NCBI RefSeq assembly: GCF_026151205.1
Contig: NC_087074.1
Location: 21,185,765 to 21,249,764 of the forward strand
Direction of reading: 5' to 3'
DNA length: 64,000 bases
From: Bolinopsis microptera
Taxonomy: Eukaryota > Ctenophora > Tentaculata > Lobata > Bolinopsidae
The stretch's first letter is position 1; every line of letters starts with the position of its first letter. The position numbers and the translations under genes are program-made. The notes beneath the pieces are model-generated. The model was not told where the DNA came from. It did not search any database and saw only the letters and a program-made list of their open reading frames with translations. Positions 27,601 to 37,756 of this stretch are shown piece after piece.

Positions 27601-30600
27601 CCAAAGGTATTAATAAACAGATTCGTTGAGCATTTTTTTTTACTTGGGCAAAACCCAGAGGGCGCACGCCATATGACCGCAATAAGCGTAACTGACCCCT
27701 TGCTTCTGAAGGTCGTAGAACTTCAAAATAGGCTTAAACGAAGCCGCATTATGCATGCAGTTATTAACAAAGAACGGGAGGCAAAAATGCTGATATAACC
27801 AATTTTGCTCTATTTTTTGTGCACATTTCCCTCCAAATAACGCGAAAAGTAAGCATTTTAGGGGAGCATGGTGCTTTCATAAGTTTGTATATTAGAACAT
27901 GGCCATTCAGCACAAGTTGCACTCATTCAAAAATCTCCTAAGCATCAAGCTCAATGTACCACATCCCCATAGTTTTTTGCCATGATTTCCTGGAACCGAA
28001 AATCAGTTTTTCTGCCATATAACTGTAAAAAGTAAGCACTTTTAAGGCATATGTTTTCTTCTAAGTCATATATAAATATGCCAATTGCGGTTAATTTGCA
28101 CTCTATCCAAAGACCTATCACAATCCAATCAAAAGTTAGTAAAATCGAGCTCACGCCACGCCCAAAATGTTTTTGGCGAATTGTCTTCTTCTCGAAAAGT
28201 AAGGATTTTAGGCAATGTGTTGGATCATAACTCTTATATTAACATGCATATGCGCTTCGTTTAAGCCTATTTTTGAAGGTCTCAACGACCTTCAGAAGCA
28301 AGGTATATTTAACACTCGCTTCCTATACCCCCCCCCCCCCCCCCCCTATAATACCAGGCCTCGTTGCGAGTTGCGAGAGTGACAAAAAGTGCACAGTTTA
28401 AAGAAACCCTGTGAGAAATTCGCATTTCTTGCACAACTGGGTCTAATAATAGAGGTAAATAAAGGTCCGGTACATTCAGATACCCGTATAGATTGGCACG
28501 ATTGACAAGTTTTGATCATTGAAATCAATAAAATGAATAGTGCAGCAGGTAAAATCGATTCGATCTTAAATGACCTTTTGTAGCTGTTTCTTTATAGTGG
28601 AACTTGAAAAAGCCTGTATGTATTAGTTACGTAAACTCTAATATTGTGTGGTTAACCTTTTCAGGTCCAGCCCGTTCTCCTAAGCATTCCTAAATTAACA
28701 AAAATAATGTCGAATTTACTGACTACACCAACTTCAAATATTGATGATTTAGTATTCCACAATCTAAAAATCATACGAAAATTTTTCGCAAAGGCATTTT
28801 TATCCACGTTTCAATGCAATTCGATCACTTTCTGCGGAAAAAAATATTTTCAAATTTGTCAAAACTTTTTTTTTCAAGTCTCGAAAAAAAATTAAGTGAA
28901 AATTTTTGAAGTTTTTCTAAAACTACATTTCTTCTCCGTGTTTCAAACGATTTAAAAATCATTTTAAGCCCATAAAAAAATTTCACTTTTTTTGGTAGAT
29001 AACTAATGGGTAATTATCCAATTAGCTGATTGCCGATGTAAAAAAACTTTTGATACAAAATTTTACCTCCTTGTAAGGATAAAATTCTAGTTAAATTTGC
29101 AGCCTCTATGATTTCACAACTAAAGATATTTGGCAAACCAGAAAGGTGGTAACAAAGGTGTAAAAAAGTGGAAAAAGTGGTGGTTTCCGTTGAGATAACA
29201 AAATTGGCATACAATCTAATAAGTTCTAGGGGTCCAACCTCCATATTCCGTTTGAGAAATCCTTGTTGAACATTCGAATCCAACGGAATGCACTTTTCCC
29301 TTATTCCCCTTACTATTCAAGCTAAACAGATACAATATGTCATGACTGAGTGAAGATTCTTATCCAGTCATTTATGGACATGTGCCCTGCAAATTTTCAG
29401 ATACCCACGAAACTTTGCACAGAACTTCCCAAAGGAAAGAAATAAACGATTTTCGGTTGGGAGACATTTTTTTACCTGGGCAAAACCCAGGAGGGCAAAC
29501 GCCATATTGAACCATAACGTAACTGACCCCTTGCATCTGAAGGTCGTAGATACTGCAAAATAGGCTTAAACGAAGCCGCATATGCATGCAGTTATTAACA
29601 ATAAGAACGGGAGGCAAATATGGCTGAAATAACCAATTTTGCTCTATTTTGTGCACATTCCTCCGAAATAACTCGAAAAGTAAGCATTTTAGGGTGCATG
29701 TGCTTCATAAGTGTAATATAAACAGCCATTCAGCACAATTTGCACGCATTCAAAAAATCTCAAGGCCTTCATACTCAATGTACCACATACCCATATCTTT
29801 GCATGATTTCCGGAACCGAAATCAGTTTCCGCCAATAACTGTAAAAGTAGCACTTTAAAAAGGCATATGTTCTTCGTAAAGACCATATATAATATGCCAA
29901 TTGCGTTCTTTGCACTCTATCCAAAGACTCTATCACAATCCTATCGTCAAAAGTTAGTAAAAACGGCGTCAGCGCCAACGCCCAAATGGTTTTTGGGAAA
30001 TTCTTCGAAAAGTAAGGATTTTAGGCAATGTGGTAGAATCAAATAACTCTTATATAACATGCATCATGCGCTTTATCGATTAAGCCTATTTTTGAAGTCT
30101 CTAAGACCTTCAGAAGACAAGGTATTATATTACACTCGCTTCCTATACCCCCCCCCCCCCCCCCCCCCCCCCCTATATACGAGGCCTCATGCGAGTTGCG
30201 ATAGTGACAAAAAGTGCCGCGTTTAAAGAAACCCCTGTGAGAAATCGCATTCTTGCACAACTGGTTCTAAATATAGAGGTAAATATTAAGAGTCCGGTAC
30301 ATTCAGATACCCGGTAAAGAATGGCAAGATTGACAGAGGTTTTGATCATTGAAAAACAAGAAAATGATAGTACAAGCAGGTAAAATCGTTCGAGCTTAAA
30401 TGGTTCCCTTTGTGCTGTTTTTCTTAATGTGAATTTGATAAAGCTGTATTGTAATTAGTTAACGAAACTCTAATATGTGTGGTTAACCTTTCAGGTCCAG
30501 CCCTTTCCGGCTAATCTATTCCTAATTACTAAATATGTCGAGATTTACTGAACTCCAACTTCAAATATTGATGATTTTAGTATTCCACAATCTAAAAAAT

Positions 30601-33600
30601 CCTTCGAAATTTTTCTGCAAGTCATTTTTATCCACGTTCATGCAATTCGATCACATTTTGGCGGAAAAAAATATTTTCAAATTTTCAAACTTTTTTTCAA
30701 TTCTCGGAAAAAAAATTTAAGTGAAAAATTTTTTGAAGTTTATTCTAAAAACTACATTACTCCGTGTTTCAAACGAATTAAATCATTAAGCAATAAAAAA
30801 TTTTCACTTTTTTTGTGATTAACAAATTGGAATTATCCAATTAGCTATTGTCCGATGTAAAAACTTTTGATACAAAAGTTTTACTCCTTGATAATAAACA
30901 TTCCAGGTTTAAATTGCAGCCTCTATAGTTCACAACTAAGAAATTGGGCAAACCAGAAAGAGGTACAAAGGTGTAAAAAGTGGTAAAAGTGTGTTTCGTG
31001 AGATACAAAATTGGCAACAGTCGTAATTATGTTCGTATGGGTCCTAACTACGCATATTCCCTTTGAAAAATCCTTGAGAACAATCTAATCCAACGGAATG
31101 CCACTTTTCCCTTACTATCGATGCTAATAATGCATACATTTATGTCATGACTGTGAATTCTTAGTCCAGTCATTATGGGACATGTGCCTGCAAATTTTCA
31201 GATACCCCGAAACTTTGCACAGACTTCCCAAAGGTATGAATAAACGATTTACGGTTGGAGACATTTTTTTTTACCTTGGGCAAACCCAGGAGGGCCACGC
31301 CCATATTGACCCAATTAACGACCTGACCCCTTGCTTCTGAAAGGTCGTAATGACTTCAAAATAGCATAAACGAACCGCATTATGCATGCGAGTTATTAAC
31401 AGAGAACGGGAGCAAAAATGGCTGATATAACCAATATTGCCTCTATTTTGTGGCCATTTCCTTTCCTCCAAATAACTCGAAAAGTAAAGCATTTTAGGGT
31501 GCATGTTGCTTCATAAGTTGTATAGAAAAACAGGCCATCTCCTGCACAAATTTGCACACATTCCAAAAATCTCTAAGGCCTTCCTAGCTCAATGTACCAC
31601 ATACCCCTATTTTTGCATGATTTCTGTGAACCGAAAATCAGTTTTTCGCCATAACTGTAAAAGTAAGCACTTTAATACATAGTTTTTCGGAAGTATAATA
31701 TAAATTGCCAATTGCGGTTCTTTTGCTCTCTATCCAAAGACCCACTATCGACATCCTATCAGAAATTAGTAAAATCGGCTACAGCGCCACCCCAAAATAG
31801 GTTTTTTTGGCGATTTCTCGAACAGTAATGATTTTGGCAAGTTTGATCAAGTAACCTCGGATATAAACATGCATATCGGCTTCGTTTAAGCTATTTTTGA
31901 AGTCTCTACGACCTTCAGAAGCAAGGTATATTTACACTCTCTTCCTATACCCCCCGCCCCCCCCCCCTATAATACCGATGCCTCTTGCGAGATGCGAGAG
32001 TGACAAAAAGTCACATTTAAAGAAACCCCTGTGAGAAATCCATTTCTGCACAACTGGGTCTAATTATAGAGGGTAAATAAGAGGTCCGGTACATTCAGAT
32101 ACCCGGTATAGATGCAATTGACAGAGGTTTTGATCATTGAAATCAATAAAAAGATAGTACAGCATGTAAATTCGGTTCGATCTAGTGGTCCTTTTTGCTG
32201 TTTTCTTTATGTGGAATTTGATAAAGCTGTATGAATTAGTTTAGCGAAACCTAATATTGTGTGGTAACCTTTTTCAGGTCCAGCGCCCTTTCCGCTAAGC
32301 TATTCCTAATTACTAAAATAATGTCGAGATTTCAACGAACTCCAACTCAAATATTGATGATTTTAGTATTCTCAATCTAAAAAATCTTCGAAATATTTCT
32401 GCAAGGCATTTTTAATCCACGTTTCATGCAATTCGATCACAATTGGCGGAAAAAAATATTTTCAAATTTCAAACGTTTTTTCAAGTCTCGAAAAAAATTT
32501 TAAGTGAAAAAATTTTTGAAGTTTTTTCTAAAAACACATTCTCACGTGTTTCAAACGATTTAAAAATCATTTTAAGCCAATAAAAAATTTTCACTGTTTT
32601 TTGTGATTAACTAATTGGTAATATCCATTCGCTGATTGTCCGATGTAAAAACTTTGATACCAAAAGTTCTTACTCCTTGATAAGATAAACATTCCTAGGT
32701 TAATTTCAGCCTTCTATGATGTTCACACTAAAGATATTTGCAAACAGAAAGTGGTACAAAGGTGGTAAAAAGTGGTAAAAGTGGTGTTTCCGTTTGAGAT
32801 ACAAAAATTGGCAACAAGTCTAATTATGTTTGCGTAGGGTCCTAACACCATATCCGTTGAGTAAATCCCTTGTGAACCTTCGAATCCAACGAATGCCCAC
32901 TTTTCCCCTTACTATTCATGCTAATAAGGCATACATTATGTCCATGACTGTGAAGATTCTAAGTCCAGTCCATTAAGGACAATGTCCTTTGCCTGCAATT
33001 TTCAGATACCCGACGAACTTTGCACAGAACTACCCAAGGAATGAATAAACGATTTTCGGTTGGAGACATTTTTTTTTACTTGGCAAAACCCCGGAGGCAC
33101 GCCCATATGACCCGAAAAACGTAAACTGAACCCATGCTTCTGAAGGTCGTAGAGACTCAAAATAGGCTTAAAACGAAGCGCAATAAGCATCGAGTTATTA
33201 ACATAGAACGGGGAGGCAAAAATAAAATGGCTGATATAGACCAATTTGCTCTATTTGGTGCACAATCCTCCTCCAAATAACTCGAACAAGTAAGCTTTAG
33301 GTGCATGTTTGCTTCATAAGTTGTATATAAACGATGGCCAATCTGCAGATACACTTTGCACTCATTCACAAAATCTCTAAGGCCTTCATAGCTCCATGTA
33401 CCACATACCCATATTTTTTGCATGATTTCTGGAACCGAAAATCAGTTTTTACTCGCCAATAACTGTAAAAGTAAGCACTTTAATGCATATGTTTTCTTCG
33501 TAAGTCATATATAAATAACCCAATTGCGTTCTTTGCACTCTATCCAAAGACTCTATCACAATCCTATCAAAAGTTGAGTAAAATCGCTTCAGCGCCACGC

Positions 33601-33684
33601 CCAAATGGTTTTTGGCGAATTTTCTCAAAAGTCAGTAGGATTTTAGGCAATGTGATTGATCCACATAACTCTTATATAAACATA

Positions 33685-35074
33685 ACATTAGCAAAACATA
33701 TTCAGGATCAACGAATCTGACCCTGGCTAAGTTAAAGGTTTTCTGAGCAACAATCCTGTCCAGAAATATCGGAGAGTTCGTATATCACGTGAACACATCA
33801 CGGATACAGGAAACGTACACAAGTACAAATTGCTATCTTATACCACTATTTAATAAATATTGCTATCTTATACCAACTATTTAAAGGATCTCTTATTTGT
33901 TACAATTAAAATAGAATCCATTCATACATTTTTTTCCCGGTTAATAAGTAACCACTTTTCAACCCCACAACTTAATCTCACTATCTCCAGATTGGATCTG
34001 ACGGAACAAGATGTTGGTTAGATGGAGACATGCTATTAAATTAGACAATGTTAGTATTGAGCTGCATCACAGAAGACCGATCACTCACTTGCCAAGTAAG
34101 ATTTATCGTAGATACCTTAAATTAGGAATAATCAGGGATTGTCTTTATCAAGCAATTAACAAATTGCCCCCTGATTTGTTATTGAACCACATTTGGATAT
34201 ATTTCCCCTATTTATTCTATTTTAAAATTTTTAATTTGTAAAAGCAACAGCAAACAACATGAAGAACTCAGAAAAACCCTGCTAATAACCCCAGGTTCGG
34301 ACCTGACAACCCTCAGTGCGCATTCCAGACTTAATTCCACAAGCACAGTGTAGTGAAGCTACCCTCCAGACTTTAACTGTACAAGAACACACGAACCGCT
34401 AGTGGCAACTCTTTTTCCTCTTGTGTTACTCACCGGGACAGCTTTCAACCAGAGTCTCTTCAAGTAGAGGTAACCATGACTCTACCATGGTAACCATGGT
34501 AACCTGGTAACCATGGTTACCATGACCGGCTCTTAACAGGCTTTTTGTCTACTCTTACCTGCCTTACTAACTGGTTTACTAACCATTTATTGCCGAGTTT
34601 AAACCAGTATATACCAGTATTAATTACCAGAATTAATACCTGTACACCTTTGCTGCCCCCAAATTATTATTGTACACCTTCCCATTACAGGTAAACATGC
34701 GGAACACCCCAGAGAAGAAACACTGGAGTTTTCGTTTGAACAAGGGTAATAGTACACGGAGTAATGGACTTCCTGACACCTAGTCAAGGTGTTCAATACG
34801 AGCGCTGTTATTCTCCCGAGAGGCTCTCCTTAAAGGAGCACATATCATTGGCTCCCCCCTGTGGCTCCGCTCCTGTCAAAGGAGGTGGATAAGAGAGACT
34901 TTGATAATCAACGAGTCTGTTTTCAGCACCGAGCTAGGTTGGTTTATGTAAATTATAATAATTCTCACGGTATCACGTCTGAAACATTTTGATCGTGCTA
35001 AAGCTTGTTCTTTATTATCCTGACACCGTTCTCACGTGACCAACTGCCGATCTTGACCCCTGTTGTTTTCCCAG
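33685..35074. other. Unique DNA between the satellite and the first VPS13-like exon
   Basis: No convincing gene is seen. The segment starts where the satellite ends. It has a two-copy repeat containing TTGCTATCTTATACC at 33,829-33,882, and a cluster of GGTAACC palindromes at 34,469-34,525. A 76-codon open frame at 34,011-34,241 has no recognisable domain. It may be intron or intergenic DNA. Confidence 0.5.
34469..34525. repeat. Cluster of GGTAACC / CCATGG palindromes
   Basis: GGTAACC, or its near-palindromic extension with CCATGG, recurs about five times within 57 bp, so the strand can fold on itself in several registers. The flanks look like ordinary unique sequence. Function unknown. Confidence 0.7.
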
Positions 35075-35183
35075 TTCTCCCGGAATCGTGCTCCCGAACC
35101 GACAGTCCAGGCTGTGGGACCTGCAGCTGACAACCGTCATCGTCCTGGCCGACAACAGTTTCTATACCCCACCAAAACTTATC
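35075..35183 (+). CDS. Candidate exon of a VPS13-like gene
   Basis: A good acceptor (TGTTGTTTTCCCAG) precedes an open stretch with phase 2 entry that reads SPGIVLPNRQSRLWDLQLTT, then VIVLADNSFYTPP. The pattern 'I-V-L-P-N ... adL ... N-sFy' resembles a part of VPS13 bridge-like lipid-transfer proteins upstream of their later domains. VPS13 proteins carry lipids between organelle membranes along a hydrophobic groove. The end is uncertain: a weak GT at 35,184 is taken, and the frame stops at 35,193. Assignment rests mainly on its position ahead of stronger VPS13-like exons. Confidence 0.35.
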
Positions 35184-35321
35184 GTCACTTTCTGAGGATG
35201 TTCAGGTGTTTTAACTTGCGTCTTTTCAGGGGCTCAATCCACCTTCGTTTAAACTCTATTACATTTTTATTTCTCCTACCCTTATTCCTACCGTACCCCT
35301 CAAATCCACCTCCACATTCAG

Positions 35322-35417
35322 ATGTTCCCTGCACCTGCGGAAGTCCTGACACAGCCCCTGTCAAGAGTAGATGTGGGGCCTGGTCCTGTGGAGCTGAGAC
35401 ACGATCTGGCAGCAGCA
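35322..35417 (+). CDS. Candidate small exon, same plus-strand gene
   Basis: A pyrimidine-containing acceptor (CCTCCACATTCAG) and a consensus donor (GCAGCA/GTGAGT) frame exactly 32 codons, phase 0-0. The residues include FPAPAEVLTQPLSRVDVGPG and VELRHDLAAA. No domain is recognised. It lies between two VPS13-like exons on the same strand, so it is listed as part of that gene; the phase relation to the previous exon depends on a weak donor. Confidence 0.35.
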
Positions 35418-35663
35418 GTGAGTCTGAGGATGGGGCCCTGCAGGAGTCTACGACATTAAAAGAGAGGAGCCCTGGCAATATGAGAAATTCACTGTGACCA
35501 ATTCTCATAGGGCTTAACATTTGCCCTTTTGAAATCTACAATTTTTAGATTATGTCTTGCTTTAGAAATTCAGTTAACAGATACCGTAACCGACAAAAAA
35601 TGCATTTATTAATGAACAAAAATTCCCAAATTGTTCTCACTCACCGTCCCTCACTACCCTCAG

Positions 35664-35842
35664 CCTCCCTGACCCTCCTCATCTACCCCTCCTCAGTCGT
35701 CACGCTGAGCTTCAGTTTAGAGGATTCTGAACACAAACTAAGTTACCAGGACGCTCTGCTCTTCTACAACATTGTGGATCTGTTAAGAGACTACTACACA
35801 CTGCTGTGGTTATTGGCCACTGATCTGGATACCCCGCTCACC
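35664..35842 (+). CDS. Exon of a VPS13-like gene (LSYQD region)
   Basis: Acceptor CACTACCCTCAG and donor ACC/GTAACG bound 59 codons plus two bases, entry phase 1, exit phase 0. The peptide contains TLLIYPSSVVTLSFSLED followed by KLSYQDALLFYNIVDLL. The 'P-s-x-v-x-L-s-f-s ... LSYQDxxLl' arrangement is typical of the repeated beta segments of VPS13 proteins. The rest (RDYYTLLWLLATDLD) may be exon extension or noise. Family placement is inference; a profile search would decide it. Confidence 0.45.
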
Positions 35843-37678
35843 GTAACGAGTTGTTATTTGTAATTAAGATGATAACAGAATACTTACATAATAATTAATT
35901 TATAAATAATCTCAGTGCTTTCCTGGATCGGTGTCTGGCAGTTTTATTAATATAGGTTAGAAATTGTTATATTACTTCTACACGCAAGATTTGATTATTC
36001 TCGTTATCTGTATTGATCTTGTAAGTAGACAATTAGTATAAATATCTCCGGGGGAATTCGACGCGGGATCAATTATCACTCAGCCCGCCCAGCTGTAGAT
36101 AAAACATCTGAAGTGATTCATCCCGCCCCAAATTTGTATAAACACGCCCCTTTTTTTAGCGTAACTGATGTTTATCCTTCAATTCTCCGACTTACAATAA
36201 TCAATGATACTGCTGATTAGAACTCGATTAATAGTAGAACAGTTAGACGCGCGATCACGTGGGCGCGTCAAGTGCGTAACCACTGCCACCAATAGCATAC
36301 GCCGAGTCTAATTACCAAGTGGAACACGAAAGCGCACCACGTGATATAAACCTCGTAACCCGGCCACTTCTTTTACACGCAAATCCTGGAACGGTGCCAA
36401 AGCGCTAATTCTTGGAATTTCTCCAACGGCGTGGCTGAGAAGTTGGCCACATAGCCAGCACCCTTGTCCGTGCCCTAAAATAGTATGGTTTTTGCTTGCG
36501 TCTCCTTCCAGCTCTGTTCCTGCTAACGTCAAGCTATTGCACTCCACTATATCGGTTTGACATTCAGATTGATGAACTGCTTTCCCAATCGTGTTCCGGA
36601 CAGTACGAGTTTAGAGTCAACACCTGGCTCTAAACAAATTTAATTCTTGGCTTCAGTCATCCAGATTGGCCTCTGACTTCAATGACTTTGACCAAATTCC
36701 TGTTCAATCAACTCTCTTCTAAAGTATAAATCCATTGTCGAAATCGCCGGTGATAATTATAAATCCATAAACACTTCACGCTCAGGGCTAAATAAATGTA
36801 ACCCTCAGCGGCGCTTCGGGATTACTTATTAACACAAATACTCGTGCGCTGGCGCGCACTCGTATGTGTTTATCAGATCAATCCCCTAGCGCGGGATGAT
36901 CTGTTATTTAAACCCTTTGCGTGGCGGGTTTATGTTATTGTACTACGTGTCATTCCTTCCCAATTTCCATCAGACCATATGGTTACGATTGATGAGGTTT
37001 TGCCATAGGAACAAGTGAAGAGTCATCAGATACCCCCGACTACAAGGTTAACCTTGTAGGAGTTGAATGTGAGTATTCTACATTACAGCCCTCTAGGTCG
37101 CGGATAGAATATTGGCATTGTCGTATCTGAATCGCCAACTAGCTGCTAAGTGCTTCTCAACTGTCAGTTTAGATTTGCTAAACTCGTGAATAATAGTCAA
37201 GGTGACCTGGAGGTGGCATCTTTGCACGGTAGTCCTAATACACTAAATTACTATGCGCGAAACGGCTTACCAACCAACACAAATGTTAAACTAATTCTTC
37301 GAAAAGTTCTAAACAGTAACCAATAACCACAGTAACCACAGTAACCCAACCCCGCCCCCAGGGAAGTGTAACCATGTCGTCTGTGTGTGATAGACTACAA
37401 CGGGACAAGACATCCCTCTCCTCCAGAGTACTGCTACAGGACGTACATATGGGTACGATTATGAATGCCTCTCCTCTCTCTCCAATACGCTTGGTGTCGA
37501 CTACTACAACTCGTAAGATTCTTCCATTCACTAGGAGATCTAGGCAGGGGTTTATGTTCTTAATTTTAAGTAGCACCATTTATCTTGCTTGTTTGCAACA
37601 TAATAGAAAGTGAGGAGCATTATAAATTTCAATTATCAAGCTCCACATAATGGAATAACTATAATGTATTAATTTCAG
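35843..37678. other. Intron-like DNA with a hairpin cluster
   Basis: No secure exon is seen. Three inverted repeats lie in a row at 36,831-36,931. A 79-codon minus-strand frame at 36,308-36,547 has no recognised domain. A plus-strand frame around 37,351-37,460 follows an acceptor-like CCCCGCCCCCAG and could be a further VPS13 exon, but nothing in it is diagnostic. Confidence 0.45.
36831..36931. repeat. Three consecutive imperfect hairpins
   Basis: Arms pair at 36,831-36,849 with 36,854-36,870 (19 and 17 nt, imperfect), at 36,874-36,885 with 36,893-36,903, and at 36,910-36,915 with 36,926-36,931. Gaps between the hairpins are only a few bases. The cluster is GC-richer than its surroundings. 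No known element is recognised. Confidence 0.65.
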
Positions 37679-37756
37679 GTACGTTTCCGGGTGGGAGCCG
37701 CTAGTTGAACCTGGAAAGTGGACTTACATTACGTCTCCACTCCTCATACTCAACTA
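37679..37756 (+). CDS. Exon of a VPS13-like gene (WEPLVEP motif)
   Basis: An acceptor ending TTAATTTCAG is followed by one base and the frame YVSGWEPLVEPGKWTYIT. The 'N/Y ... WEPLxEP ... W' signature is a hallmark of the middle part of VPS13 proteins, where it recurs near 'vaaWEPLIEPw'. The frame reaches a stop at 37,755, so the real donor is probably the GT at 37,703 or another site near 37,733; the listed end is the last base before open reading is lost. Downstream sequence is degraded (see 37,757 onward). Confidence 0.5.

Larger units (their letters stand above)
1..33684 (+). repeat. Tandem satellite array, unit about 1.83 kb, about 18.4 copies
   Basis: One non-coding unit repeats head to tail from the left window edge. 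The poly-C tract in each unit starts near 916, 2747, 4574, 6395, 8219, 10084, 11927, 13754, 15580, 17388, 19212, 21043, 22867, 24673, 26500, 28328, 30148 and 31950, which gives a mean period of about 1,826 bp. Unit order after the C tract: a block of about 970 bp ending in CCCCTTACTA, about 200 bp of spacer, an inverted-repeat-bounded block of about 600 bp, then the next C tract. Differences between copies are mostly scattered one- to few-base insertions and deletions, as expected from unpolished long reads. No reading frame is kept between copies, so I see no gene in it. Homology stops abruptly at about 33,684. Confidence 0.97.

Noticed and set aside
142-33423. Many 60-100-codon frames in the satellite with recurring peptides such as GFAQGKKM
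   Set aside because: They recur because the DNA repeats, shift frame from copy to copy and show no recognisable domain.
1-33684. CRISPR-like array
   Set aside because: The unit is about 1.83 kb and wholly repeated, with no unique spacers and a eukaryotic context.
34011-34241. 76-codon plus-strand frame
   Set aside because: No domain, no conserved context; chance length in AT-rich DNA.
35063-35497. 144-codon plus-strand frame
   Set aside because: Crosses two better exon candidates in other frames with proper splice borders; composition not protein-like.
36308-36547. 79-codon minus-strand frame (GQGCWLCGQLLSHAVGEIP)
   Set aside because: Protein-like in part, but no splice borders, domain or neighbour to support it.
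37351-37460. Possible VPS13-like exon after CCCCGCCCCCAG
   Set aside because: Open frame and Kozak-like ATG, but no diagnostic residues and no fitting donor.
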